Source of the DNA: Flavimobilis soli
GTDB taxonomy: Bacteria > Actinomycetota > Actinomycetes > Actinomycetales > Cellulomonadaceae
NCBI RefSeq assembly: GCF_002564025.1
Contig: NZ_PDJH01000001.1
Span: 2,822,688-2,886,687 of the forward strand
Length of the DNA: 64,000 nt
Direction of reading: 5' to 3'
Shown: positions 1 to 8,839 of the stretch, piece after piece
How the letters are laid out: the number at the start of each line of letters is the position of its first letter
Numbering within the stretch: position 1 is the first letter of the stretch
The notes under the pieces: model-generated
Told to the model about the DNA's origin: nothing
Databases searched by the model: none
Seen by the model: only the letters and a program-made list of their open reading frames with translations
Made by a program: the position numbers and the translations under genes

Positions 1-1
1 C

Positions 2-454
2 GTCGTCGGCGCGGTCAACGCGGTCCAGGCGAGCGCCCGTGCCCACCTGAACCTCCGCGTCCCGCCGGGCACCGACCCGGCCGAGGCGCAGGACCTCCTC
101 GTCGCGCACCTCGAGCGGCGCGTGCCGTGGGGCGCCCACCTGAAGATCGACCGCGACGCTCCCGGCAAGCCGTTCAGCGCCCGCACCGACGGCCCCGCGT
201 TCGCGGTGCTCGGCCGGGCGCTCGCCGATGCGTTCGGCGTCGACTCGACGGTCACCGCGGGCGAGGGCGGGTCCATCCCGCTGTGCTCGGTGTTCCAGGA
301 GGTCAACCCCGACGCGGAGATCGTGCTCATGGGCTGCGAGGAGCCTGCTGCGCTCATCCACGCGCCCAACGAGAGCGTGTCCCCGCACGAGATCGAGAAG
401 CTGGCCCTCGGCGAGGCGCTCTTCCTCACGCGACTCGGCGCCGCGACCGCCTGA
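2..454 (+). CDS. M20-family metallopeptidase/dipeptidase, C-terminal part (5' end outside window)
   Basis: The reading frame is open from the first bases of the window and ends at a TGA at 452-454, giving about 150 residues with no start visible. The sequence passes from a dimerisation-domain segment (VNAVQASARAHLNLRVPPG) into the C-terminal catalytic lobe with GEGGSIPLCSVFQ and a closing HAPNESV motif. The GGSIP and HxPNE motifs are typical of M20 zinc dipeptidases of the PepV/DapE/CNDP group, where the histidine is a late metal ligand. These enzymes hydrolyse dipeptides or N-acyl amino acids in the cytoplasm. It converges with the sensor kinase gene across a hairpin. The exact substrate cannot be told from this fragment. 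Confidence 0.85.
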   Translation, partial: VVGAVNAVQASARAHLNLRVPPGTDPAEAQDLLVAHLERRVPWGAHLKIDRDAPGKPFSARTDGPAFAVLGRALADAFGVDSTVTAGEGGSIPLCSVFQEVNPDAEIVLMGCEEPAALIHAPNESVSPHEIEKLALGEALFLTRLGAATA

Positions 455-487
455 GCCGGGCTGGCCGCGAGGCCTGGAGCCGCGGTG

Positions 488-511
488 CTGGAGCGCCCAC
501 GGGCGCTCCAG
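488..511. terminator. Hairpin between convergent M20 peptidase and histidine kinase genes
   Basis: An 11-bp perfect inverted repeat (CTGGAGCGCCC / GGGCGCTCCAG) with a 2-base centre sits in the 69-bp gap between two convergent genes. There is no T-tract on either side, which is common for actinobacterial terminators. It probably serves both genes. Confidence 0.55.
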
Positions 512-523
512 CGTGCACCAGGA

Positions 524-2230
524 TCAGCCGAGCGGCGCCTGCCAGCGGATGACGGCGCCCTGACCCTCCGGGTTCGGCATGAGCTCGAACGTCCCGCCGT
601 GCTGGCGGGCACGCGCCGCGAGGTTGCCCGTGCCCGAGCGGCGCCCGGACACCGAACCGAGGCCCACGCCGTCGTCGGTGACCGTCACGCACACCTCGCC
701 GGGCAGGATCACGCCCGGCAGGGCGTCAGGGCGCGTGCTCGTGACGTCGATGCTCACCTGGACCGACGACGCGTGCGCGTGCCGGGCGGCGTTCGCGAGG
801 CCCTCGCGCACGACCGCGACGACGTCGTCCGCGAGACCGTCGGCCACGAGGTCGTCGATCACGTCCTCGTCGACCTGCAGCCCCTCGGTGTTCTCCGAGC
901 CGATGACGTGGCCGTCGAGCGTGATGACCATCGAGGGCGCGAAGCTCAGGCCCGTGCGAGCGAGCGACGCCTCGCGTCGCAGACGCTCCACGACGCTCGT
1001 CGCTGCGTCCGGGTCGCGCAGCGCGTGCACGATCGCGCGGATCTGGCGCACGGTCGAGTCGACGTTGTCGAGCGCCTCCTCGACGATGCTCACGAGCTCG
1101 CTCGGGTCGACGCCGCGCGCGGCGCGTCGGCGCACCGTCTCGAGCTGCATGCCGGTCGCGAAGAGCTGCTGGATCGCGAGGTCGTGCAGGTCGCGTGCGA
1201 TGCGGTCGCGCTCGCCCGCGAGCTCCGCCTCTGCCTGCGCCTGGCGCGCCGACGCGAGGATCATCGCGATCGCGGCCTGACCCGCGAAGGTCTCGGCGGT
1301 CGCCAGGTCGGACTCGTCGAACGGCTCAGCACCCGGCTGGCGGAGCAGCACGAGCACGCCCACAGGGTCCTCGACGGTGCCCATCGGCGCGTAGAGCGCG
1401 GGGCCGAAGCGCCGCATGACGGGCACACGGATACCCGGCGCGGTCGACAGGTCGAGCAGCGTGCCCCACCCGGACGCGAGCGCCGTCCCCGCGACGCCGT
1501 CGGCCGGCACCTCCGTGCCGATGATGTCCTGCGCCGACCAGCCCTCGGCGAACTCGATGAACAACCGGCCGCGCACGCCCGGGAGGATCAGCGCCGCCGT
1601 GTCCGCCCCCGAGATGTACCGCGACGTCGAGACGATCTCCTGGAGGACCTCCTCCTCGTCCTTCTCTCCCGACAGAAGCAGCGTCGTCAGCTCCTGGCCC
1701 GCGCGCAGCCAGCGCTCACGGCGCGCCGCGAGGTCGTACAGCTGCGCGTTCTCGACCGCGACGCTCGCCGCGGCGGCGAGCGCCATGACGATCCGCGAGT
1801 CCTCCTCTGTGAAGCCGCCGGGCTTCTCCGCGAGGTAGAGGTGCCCATAGACGGAGTCCTGGACGCGGATCGCCGCACCGAGGAACTGGTGCATCGGCGG
1901 GTGCCCGGGCGGGAAACCCTTGAACGCCGGGTCCTTCATGAGGTCGAACAGGACGAGCGTGCCGCGCGACGGGATCGTCGCGAGAACGCCGTGGTGGCCA
2001 GGCGGGTGCTCGAGCTGCGCCGCGGTGCGCTCGTCGACGCCGACCTGGACGAACGTCGTCGACTTGTCGTTCTTGTCGGTGACGTTGATCGCCGCGTAGG
2101 GCGCGCCCGTGAGGCGCGAGCACGTCTCGACGAACGTCTGGAGCACGTCGGGCAGCTCGAGGTTGGCCGCGAGGGCCAGGACCGCGTCGAGCAGCTCCTG
2201 CTCGGTGCGGCGCGGGTCGGTGAAGCTCAT
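524..2230 (-). CDS. Two-GAF sensor histidine kinase, DosS/DevS-like, in the cyd operon
   Basis: This 568-aa protein has no membrane segment. GAF-1 spans about 15-165 and GAF-2 about 180-325. The HisKA_3 dimerisation helix has RDLHD with phospho-acceptor His349. The HATPase domain has its N-box at Asn480 (EGLANAARHAHA), DDGVG at 519-523 and GTGNL at 533-537. GAF-1 contains GFPPGHPPM; the histidine (His110) matches the position that ligates haem in mycobacterial DosS, so a gas or redox sensing role is inferred. The start overlaps the cydC stop by ATGA, implying translational coupling. No response regulator gene lies in the window. By family it should phosphorylate a NarL/DosR-type regulator. 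Kinase class is secure; haem binding is a hypothesis. Confidence 0.9.
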   Translation of the reverse strand: MSFTDPRRTEQELLDAVLALAANLELPDVLQTFVETCSRLTGAPYAAINVTDKNDKSTTFVQVGVDERTAAQLEHPPGHHGVLATIPSRGTLVLFDLMKDPAFKGFPPGHPPMHQFLGAAIRVQDSVYGHLYLAEKPGGFTEEDSRIVMALAAAASVAVENAQLYDLAARRERWLRAGQELTTLLLSGEKDEEEVLQEIVSTSRYISGADTAALILPGVRGRLFIEFAEGWSAQDIIGTEVPADGVAGTALASGWGTLLDLSTAPGIRVPVMRRFGPALYAPMGTVEDPVGVLVLLRQPGAEPFDESDLATAETFAGQAAIAMILASARQAQAEAELAGERDRIARDLHDLAIQQLFATGMQLETVRRRAARGVDPSELVSIVEEALDNVDSTVRQIRAIVHALRDPDAATSVVERLRREASLARTGLSFAPSMVITLDGHVIGSENTEGLQVDEDVIDDLVADGLADDVVAVVREGLANAARHAHASSVQVSIDVTSTRPDALPGVILPGEVCVTVTDDGVGLGSVSGRRSGTGNLAARARQHGGTFELMPNPEGQGAVIRWQAPLG

Positions 2231-4008
2231 GCGGTGGGGCTCCCGTGCTCCGGGGCGGGCCGCGCGGCGGCCTGCTCGTGGTCGTAGGCCCCACGGTACG
2301 CAGGATCGTGGCTCAGGAGGTATTCGTGCGTGCCGCGTCGGGCGACGTGCGCGACGCCGTCGTCACGCCGCTCGAGGACGAGCACCTCGTCGGCGGCTTC
2401 GAGCCCGGAGAGGCGGTGCGTTGCGAGGATGACGCCGCGGCCGTCGGCGACGAGCCGGGGAAGGACCTCGGCGAAAAGGGAGCGTGCCGCGTCGTCGTCC
2501 ATGTGCTCGGCAGGCTCGTCGACCGCGACGAGCGGTGCCCGGGTGAGCAGGGCGCGGGCGAGGAGCAGACGGCGTCGCTCGCCGCCCGAGACCGTGGCCC
2601 CGCCGGGGCCGAGGTCGGTGTCGAGACCGTCGGGCAGGCCGGAGAGCCACGTGTCGAGGCCGACGGCCTCGAGCGCCTCTCGCGCCTCGTCGGGGGTGAC
2701 GTCGCCGCGGGCGACGCGCAGGTTCTCGAGGAGCGTCGTGCGGAAGACGTGCGCGTCCTCGGGGGTGACGGCGACGTCCGCGCGCCGGGTCGTCAGGTCG
2801 CCGGCGTGCGGCGGGAGCAGGCCGGCGAGCGTGAGGAGCGTCGTCGTCTTGCCGGCGCCGCTCGGGCCGACGAGCGCGACGAGGCGGCCGGGGGAGAGGT
2901 CGACGTCGAGACCGCCGAGGACCGGGGCGTGCCCCGGCCAGCCGGCGGTGACGCCCTTCGCGCGGATGTGGGCGGGGCCGTCGGCCGGTGCCTCGACGGC
3001 CGCGTCGAGCGCGTCCGCCGCGGGGGCGTCGGCTGCGCCGTCGAGCAGCTCGAGGACGCGCGCGGCTGCCTCGCGCGACCGCAGCACCTGCACGGCGGCC
3101 GCGGGCAGGACGCTCGTCGCCTCGAACATCGCGAGAGGGGAGAGGACGACGACGGCGAGCTCGACGGGCGCGAGGGTGCCGGCGCCGACGGCGGGAATGC
3201 CGAGCAGGATCGCGCCGAGCACCGCGACGCCGACGGCGGCGTTCGCGAGCGCTGCGCTCGTCGCGAGCGGTCGCGCGCCGTGGTCGACGGCGTCCGCGAG
3301 GTCGTCCTCCGCGGCCTGCAGCCGCGCGAGCTGTGCGGGGAGCTGGCCCGAGACGCGCAGGGCTGCGGAGTCCTCGAGGACGGTGAGCGCGGCGTCGGAC
3401 ATCTCGGCGCGCGCCGCCGCGGACGCGATCTCGGTCGCGCGCGTCGCGCGGGCCGTGAGCCAGGGCGAGAGCACGCCTGCGACGAGGAGGCACACGAGCA
3501 GCACGACGGCGGCCGACGGCAGGAACGCCGCGACGAGCGCGACGGACCCGACGCCGAGGACCGCGGCGACGCCCGCGGGCACGAGTGCTCGCACGACGAC
3601 GTCGCCGACCGCGTCGACGTCCGCGCCGACGCGCGCGAGCAGGTCGCCGCGGCGCAGCGCCGCGACCGCGTCGAGGCGGCCGGCGGCCAGGCGCTCGTAC
3701 ACGGTCGTGCGGAGGTTGGCCATGCCGCGCAGCGCGACCTCGTGCGACGCGAGCCGCTCGAGGTACCGGAACACGCCGCGCGAGATGCCGAACGCGCGCA
3801 CGGAGACGGTCGCGACCGACAGCGTCAGGACGGGTGGCATCTGCGACGCGCGCGCGATGAGCCATGCCGAGACGGCGGCGAGGGCGATGGCCGAGCCGAG
3901 GGCGAGGCTGCCGAGCAGCACGGCGCTGACGACGCGGCGGCGGTCGACGTCGAGCAGCGCGATCGCGCGGCGCAGCACGTCGTCACGGGCGGGTGCGGGC
4001 GTGCTCAT
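2227..4008 (-). CDS. cydC: Thiol reductant ABC exporter subunit CydC
   Basis: The protein is 593 aa with an ABC transmembrane domain in the first 300 residues and a nucleotide-binding domain after it. Walker A GPSGAGKTT is near residue 380, the signature is SGGERRRLLLARAL, and Walker B precedes VDEPAEHMDDD. CydC pairs with CydD to export cysteine/glutathione-type thiols (here probably mycothiol-linked cysteine) needed to assemble cytochrome bd. The ATG at 4008 is chosen because it overlaps the cydD stop (ATGA) and begins MSTPAPARDD; the frame stays open upstream but that extension is antisense-like arginine-rich sequence. Its own stop overlaps the kinase start in the same way. Confidence 0.92.
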   Translation of the reverse strand: MSTPAPARDDVLRRAIALLDVDRRRVVSAVLLGSLALGSAIALAAVSAWLIARASQMPPVLTLSVATVSVRAFGISRGVFRYLERLASHEVALRGMANLRTTVYERLAAGRLDAVAALRRGDLLARVGADVDAVGDVVVRALVPAGVAAVLGVGSVALVAAFLPSAAVVLLVCLLVAGVLSPWLTARATRATEIASAAARAEMSDAALTVLEDSAALRVSGQLPAQLARLQAAEDDLADAVDHGARPLATSAALANAAVGVAVLGAILLGIPAVGAGTLAPVELAVVVLSPLAMFEATSVLPAAAVQVLRSREAAARVLELLDGAADAPAADALDAAVEAPADGPAHIRAKGVTAGWPGHAPVLGGLDVDLSPGRLVALVGPSGAGKTTTLLTLAGLLPPHAGDLTTRRADVAVTPEDAHVFRTTLLENLRVARGDVTPDEAREALEAVGLDTWLSGLPDGLDTDLGPGGATVSGGERRRLLLARALLTRAPLVAVDEPAEHMDDDAARSLFAEVLPRLVADGRGVILATHRLSGLEAADEVLVLERRDDGVAHVARRGTHEYLLSHDPAYRGAYDHEQAAARPAPEHGSPTA

Positions 4009-5765
4009 CGGGTCACCTCCGCGCCGGTGTCGTCGACCGCGTCCGCTGCGGGGTCGAGCGCTCGGGCGCTGACCTCGACGACGTCGTCGGCGAGCTCGAC
4101 GAGCGCTGCGCGGTGTGCGACGACGAGCACGGCGCGCCCTGCGGCGCGCATCGTGGCGACGGCGTCGAGCACCTGCTGCTCGGACAGCGCGTCGAGGTGG
4201 GCGGTCGGCTCGTCGAGGACGACGAGCGGCTTGGCGGTGACGAGGGCGCGCGTGAGGACGACACGCTGGCGCTGGCCGAGGCTCAGACCCACCCCGCCGG
4301 TGCCGACGCGCGTGGCCCAGCCCGCGGGGAGAGACTCGACGACGCGGTCGAGGCCGGTGAGGCGGGCGGCGTCGAGCACCTCGGGGGAGGGCGCGTGCTC
4401 CGCGGAGGTGTCCTCGGTTGGACCAGTCGTGCCGCGGACGGCGTCGAGGACGGTCCCGGGCGTGAGGACGGCGCGCTGCGGCACCCAGGCGACCTGGCGG
4501 TGCCACGCGGCGAGGTCGAGGTCGTCGAGCGAGGTCTCGGACACCTGGCCGCCCGGGTCGGCCGTGCGGACGGCGATGGTCCCGGCGTCGACGGGCTCGA
4601 GGCCGAGGAGCGCGAGGACCGCGGTCGACTTCCCGGCCCCGTTGGGGCCGACGAGCGCGACGACGCGACCGGGCGCGACGTCGAGGTCGAGGCTGTCGGG
4701 CGCGACGACGTCGCGCCCCGGCGCCCGCACGCTCACACCGGTGAGACGGACGCCTGCGAACGTGCCGCCGTCGAACGGGTCAGCGGCGCCCGGGTGCTCC
4801 GGCCGCGCCTCGGGGGACTCGATGACGGCGAATGCGGCGTCGGCGGCCGCGAGGCCGTCGGTCGACGCGTGGAAGTGCAGGCCCACCTGCCGCAGCGGCA
4901 GGAACACCTCGGGTGCGAGCACGATGACGACGAGGCCCGTCTGCAGGTCGAAGCCGCCGGAGACGAGGCGCAGGCCGACCGAGACGGCGACGACCGCGAC
5001 GCACAGCGTCGTCAGCAGCTCGAGGACCATCCCCGACAGGAACGCGACGCGCAGCGTGCCCATCGTCGCGCGGCGGTGCGCGTCGCCGAGCGCGCGGACG
5101 CGGGCGGCCGGGCCCTTCTCGCGGCCGAGCGCGCGCAGCGTCGGCAGGCCCGCGACGAGGTCGAGGACCTGAGAGCCGAGCCGCTGCATCGTTGCGAGGC
5201 GCCGGTCGGAGACGCCTTGCGTGAGCTGGCCGACGAGGGTCATGAAGATCGGCACGAGCGGGATCGTCGCGAGGATGATCACGCCCGCCACCCAGTCGTG
5301 CCACCAGACGACGGCGAGCGTCGCTGGCGTGAGCGTCGCCGCGAGCAGCAGCTGGGGGAGGTAGCGCACGAAGTACGGCTCGAGGTCCTCGAGCCCGCGC
5401 GTCGCGAGCGTGACGGTCGCGGGACCTTCGCCGCCCGCGAGCCAGCGCGGCCCGCGCGCGACGGCGGCGGTGACGACCTGGCGGCGCAGGTCGATGATCG
5501 TGCGCGTCGCGGCGCGGTGCGCGAACCGCTCCTGCAGGTGCACGACGCCGGCGCGCACCGTGACGACCGCGGCGAGCCACGCGACGAGGTGCCACGCGTC
5601 CGCGAGCGGACGCGCGTCCGACACGGCAGGCGCGAGGATCGCGGCGACCAGGATCGCCTGGGCGACGACGAGCCCCGTCGTGGCGACGCCCGTCGCCGCC
5701 GTCAGCAGTACGTAGCGTCGGGCGGGACGGGCGTGCCGGAGGAGTCGAGGGTCGAGGGGCTTCAC
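4005..5765 (-). CDS. cydD: Thiol reductant ABC exporter subunit CydD
   Basis: The protein is 586 aa: six predicted membrane helices in residues 1-320, then an ATPase domain with Walker A GPNGAGKST near residue 372, signature LSLGQRQRVVLTRAL and Walker B VLDEPTAHLD. It forms a heterodimeric inner-membrane exporter with CydC. It starts 13 bp after the cydB stop and overlaps cydC by 4 bases, so cydB, cydD and cydC are one transcript. The cydABDC order is the usual actinobacterial one. The signature lacks the second glycine of LSGGQ (LSLGQ), a change worth noting because one of the two sites is often degenerate in CydDC. Confidence 0.92.
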   Translation of the reverse strand: MKPLDPRLLRHARPARRYVLLTAATGVATTGLVVAQAILVAAILAPAVSDARPLADAWHLVAWLAAVVTVRAGVVHLQERFAHRAATRTIIDLRRQVVTAAVARGPRWLAGGEGPATVTLATRGLEDLEPYFVRYLPQLLLAATLTPATLAVVWWHDWVAGVIILATIPLVPIFMTLVGQLTQGVSDRRLATMQRLGSQVLDLVAGLPTLRALGREKGPAARVRALGDAHRRATMGTLRVAFLSGMVLELLTTLCVAVVAVSVGLRLVSGGFDLQTGLVVIVLAPEVFLPLRQVGLHFHASTDGLAAADAAFAVIESPEARPEHPGAADPFDGGTFAGVRLTGVSVRAPGRDVVAPDSLDLDVAPGRVVALVGPNGAGKSTAVLALLGLEPVDAGTIAVRTADPGGQVSETSLDDLDLAAWHRQVAWVPQRAVLTPGTVLDAVRGTTGPTEDTSAEHAPSPEVLDAARLTGLDRVVESLPAGWATRVGTGGVGLSLGQRQRVVLTRALVTAKPLVVLDEPTAHLDALSEQQVLDAVATMRAAGRAVLVVAHRAALVELADDVVEVSARALDPAADAVDDTGAEVTR

Positions 5766-5778
5766 AAGGTCGATCGAA

Positions 5779-6816
5779 TCACGCGGACGTGAGGTCGTCC
5801 GTCTTCTTGAGCGACAGACCGATCGGCTCGGGGATGTGGGCGACCGTGATGCGCTTCTTGAACACCCAGTACGTCCAGCTCTGGTAGAGCAGGACGACCG
5901 GCACGAGCGCGACGGCGACCCAGGTCATCACGGTGAGCGTGTAGTCCGTCGAGCTCGCGTTGCGGATGTTGAGCGAGTTCGCCGGGTCGATCGCGGGCAT
6001 GACGTCGGGGTACATCGAGCCGAAGATCAGCACGACGGCCGCGACGATGCCGAGCGCCGAGAAGATGAACGCCCAGCCCTCGCGGTCCTTGGCGACCATG
6101 ACGACGACGAGCACGAGGCTCACGGCAGCGACGAGGACGGCGGCCCAGGTCCACGCGACCGAGTAGGCGAGCTGCGCCCAGACCGCCCACAGGCCGGCGG
6201 CGACGGTCGTGCCGGTCGAGAGCTTCAGGCCGAGGGCGCGAGCGCGGGTGCGGATGTCACCGTCGGTCTTGAGCGCGAGGAACACTGCGCCGTGCGTGAG
6301 GAACAGGCCGAGCGTCACGGCACCGCCGAGGAGGGCGAACGGGCTCAGCAGCGAGAAGAACCCGCCGGTGAACGTGTGCGACGCGTCGAGCTCGACGCCG
6401 CGGACCAGGTTGGCGAACGCGACGCCCCACAGGATCGCGGGCAGCCACGAGCCCACGATGATGCCGCGGTCGCACCAGGCTGCCCAGCGCGGGTCGGAGA
6501 TCTTGCCGCGGTACTCGAAGGAGACGCCGCGGACGATGAGCGCGAGCAGGATCAGCAGCAGCGGCAGGTAGAACCCGGAGAAGAGGGTCGCGTACCACTC
6601 GGGGAACGCGGCGAACGTCGCGCCGCCTGCCGTGAGCAGCCACACCTCGTTGCCGTCCCAGACGGGCCCGATGGTGTTGATGATCGCGCGGCGGTCCTTG
6701 TCCTTGCGGCCGAGGACGGGCAGGAGCATGCCCACGCCAAAGTCGAATCCCTCGAGGACGAGGTAGCCGGCCCACAGGACGGCGATGAGGATGAACCAGA
6801 GGACGGGGAGGTCCAT
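5779..6816 (-). CDS. cydB: Cytochrome bd ubiquinol/menaquinol oxidase subunit II
   Basis: The protein is 345 aa, the usual CydB length, starting MDLPVLWFILIAVLWAGY and containing the family signature LEGFDFGVGMLLP, then GPVWDGNEVWLL and about nine membrane helices. With CydA it forms the high-affinity quinol oxidase that reduces oxygen to water under low oxygen and resists inhibitors such as nitric oxide. It follows cydA by 30 bp and precedes cydD by 13 bp. The C-terminal charged tail is short. Confidence 0.95.
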   Translation of the reverse strand: MDLPVLWFILIAVLWAGYLVLEGFDFGVGMLLPVLGRKDKDRRAIINTIGPVWDGNEVWLLTAGGATFAAFPEWYATLFSGFYLPLLLILLALIVRGVSFEYRGKISDPRWAAWCDRGIIVGSWLPAILWGVAFANLVRGVELDASHTFTGGFFSLLSPFALLGGAVTLGLFLTHGAVFLALKTDGDIRTRARALGLKLSTGTTVAAGLWAVWAQLAYSVAWTWAAVLVAAVSLVLVVVMVAKDREGWAFIFSALGIVAAVVLIFGSMYPDVMPAIDPANSLNIRNASSTDYTLTVMTWVAVALVPVVLLYQSWTYWVFKKRITVAHIPEPIGLSLKKTDDLTSA

Positions 6817-6846
6817 GATCGCTTCTTCTCTCGTTTCTCGGTCGGC

Positions 6847-8388
6847 TCAGTAGGCGAAGGACAGCGGGGCGTCCTCGTCCTTGTCGGGGTTCGCCTCGGG
6901 CGACTCGTCGTGGACCTCGGTCGGGACGCCCTCGATCGCGTAGCGGTGCATGAGCTTGCCCCAGACGACGGCGAGGGCGCCGTAGACGAGGGTGAAGGCC
7001 ACGAGCGAGGTGATGACCGAGCCGGAGCCGACGGCGGTCGAGACGCCGCGCCACGTCATCATCCAGACGCCGTCGACGCCGCTCGGGTTCGGGTTGGGGT
7101 ACACGACCCAGGGCTGGCGGCCCATCTCGGTGAAGATCCAGCCGAACGCGGAGGCGAGGAACGGCGCCGGGATGGCGACGAGAGCGATGCGCTTGATCCA
7201 CCTCGAGTCGCTGACGCCGCCCTTGCGGGTGACCCAGAGGCCGCCGAGCGCGAGAGCTGCGGAGAAGATGCCGAAGCCGATCATCAGGCGGAAGGACCAG
7301 TAGGTGACCGCGAGGTTCGGGATGTAGCTGAGCTCCTGGTCGGCGGTGCCGTCCGTGGGGGCGTCGACGCCGACGATCTCGGAGTGCTCGCCGCGGGTCG
7401 CGCCGAACTTCTGGGTCATCTCGTCCTGGATCTGGATCGTGCCCTTGATCTCGGCGTCGAACGTGTTCGTCGCGAGGAACGAGGTGAGGTTGGGCAGCGC
7501 GATGAGGTGGCGGACGCTCTCGCAGTCGCCGTTGAGGTTGCCGATCGTCAGGATCGAGAAGTCGGCGCCCTGCTCCGTGTGGCACAGGCCCTCGGCCGCG
7601 GCCATCTTGGCGGGCTGCTGCTCGAACATGAGCTGCGCCTGCCAGTGGCCGGTGAAGGCGACGCCCACACCGGCGACGAGCATGACCCACATGCCCAGGC
7701 GCAGGCCCGAGCGGTAGACCGTCTTGGCGAGGGTGACGTTCTCGGCCTTCTTGGAGCGGACGAGGCGGACCATCCACCAGGCGCTGATCGCAGCGACGAA
7801 CGTGCCGGCCGTGACGAACGCGGCGGTGATCGTGTGCGGGAACGCGGCGAGCACCGTGTTGTTGGTGAGCACGGCCCAGATGTCGACGAGCTCGGCGCGG
7901 CCGGTCTCCTCGTTGAAGATCGCACCGACGGGGTGCTGCATCCACGAGTTGGCCGCGAGGATGAAGTACGCGGAGAGGTTGGTCGCGAGGGCGACGGCCC
8001 AGATGCACGCGAGGTGGATCTTCTTGGGCAGGCGACCCCACCCGAAGATCCACAGACCGAGGAACGTCGACTCGATGAAGAAGGCGGCGAGCGCCTCCAT
8101 CGCGAGCGGCGCGCCGAAGACGTCACCGACGAAGCGCGAGTACTCGCTCCAGTTCATGCCGAACTGGAACTCCTGGACGATGCCCGTCACGACACCGATC
8201 GCGAAGTTGATGAGCAGCAGCTTGCCGAAGAACTTCGTGAGCTTGAGCCACTTCTCGTCCCCGGTCCTGACCCACGCGGTCTGGAGGCCGGCCACGAGCG
8301 GCGACAGGCCGATCGTGAGCGGGACGAAGATGAAGTGGTAGACGGTCGTGATGCCGAACTGCCATCTGCCGAGGTCGAGTACGTCCAC
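6847..8388 (-). CDS. cydA: Cytochrome bd quinol oxidase subunit I
   Basis: CydA carries the haem b558, b595 and d sites. The sequence from the chosen GTG is 513 aa and starts with the DLGRWQFGITTVYHFIFVPL helix, whose histidine is an expected haem ligand. The EFQFGMNWSEYSRFVGDVFG stretch and the GRQPW-like segment (EMGRQPWVVYP) are family hallmarks. A longer frame to an ATG at 8451 exists, but the GTG at 8388 has an AAGGAAG ribosome site just upstream and fits the family N-terminus. It is the first gene of cydA-cydB-cydD-cydC-kinase. The quinol-binding loop is the short type, as in most Gram-positive CydA. Confidence 0.95.
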   Translation of the reverse strand: MDVLDLGRWQFGITTVYHFIFVPLTIGLSPLVAGLQTAWVRTGDEKWLKLTKFFGKLLLINFAIGVVTGIVQEFQFGMNWSEYSRFVGDVFGAPLAMEALAAFFIESTFLGLWIFGWGRLPKKIHLACIWAVALATNLSAYFILAANSWMQHPVGAIFNEETGRAELVDIWAVLTNNTVLAAFPHTITAAFVTAGTFVAAISAWWMVRLVRSKKAENVTLAKTVYRSGLRLGMWVMLVAGVGVAFTGHWQAQLMFEQQPAKMAAAEGLCHTEQGADFSILTIGNLNGDCESVRHLIALPNLTSFLATNTFDAEIKGTIQIQDEMTQKFGATRGEHSEIVGVDAPTDGTADQELSYIPNLAVTYWSFRLMIGFGIFSAALALGGLWVTRKGGVSDSRWIKRIALVAIPAPFLASAFGWIFTEMGRQPWVVYPNPNPSGVDGVWMMTWRGVSTAVGSGSVITSLVAFTLVYGALAVVWGKLMHRYAIEGVPTEVHDESPEANPDKDEDAPLSFAY

Positions 8389-8839
8389 TGGTCTTCCTTG
8401 GTCCGGTTCCGGTTGCGCAGGCAGCCATGAGGTGACGCGCTGTCGTGTCATGTCGAACCTAGGACCTCGGTACTAGGAGGCCCGGGACCAAGGTCCCGAA
8501 ATCGTCGGGCTGTGAGCCGCGTCGCTTCCCGGGCGCGACAGGGGTGCTGTGAGATACTTGGCCGAGCGGGGGCCCGTCACACCACGGACCTTCGCGACGA
8601 GCTCGCAGCAGGCACCGGTCCACCCGATCGGTTCGCGGGGCGCGGGATCGGCGTGAGTCGCCGTCCTCGACGCCCGTGGACCCGTCGTCGCGGAACGCAG
8701 CCGTCGACATCGACGCGCGACCGCCCCGCGTGCGCTGCCGAGCCGTCTCGACGACTTCCGTCGCCGCCCGCGGGTGAGCGACGACCGAGCTTCTCGGGCC
8801 CGCCCGGTGTGTGGCGCAGCCTGGGGCAGGAGTACCCGA
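8389..8839. other. 451-bp divergent intergenic region between cydA and rne
   Basis: No credible gene is present. On the cydA side there is a TAGGTT box on the minus strand (8456-8461) and two palindromes (8458-8498). On the rne side GATACT at 8553-8558 is a possible -10, which would leave a 5' leader of about 280 nt before the rne GTG. Long rne leaders are known in other bacteria as autoregulatory targets; that is inference here. Confidence 0.5.
8456..8498. promoter_or_regulatory. Probable cyd operon promoter with two palindromes
   Basis: On the minus strand TAGGTT (8461 to 8456) could be the -10 of cydA, giving a leader of about 60 nt to the GTG start. Just upstream lie CCTAGG...CTAGG-type repeats (8458-8477) and a perfect 7-bp-arm palindrome CGGGACC-AA-GGTCCCG (8483-8498). 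The second is placed where a -35-region repressor or activator would bind. No match to a known regulator motif is claimed. Confidence 0.4.

Noticed and set aside
485-2287. A long plus-strand frame opposite the histidine kinase
   Set aside because: Composition is that of a GC-rich antisense frame (Arg/Ala/Val/Asp), and the kinase on the other strand has all its motifs.
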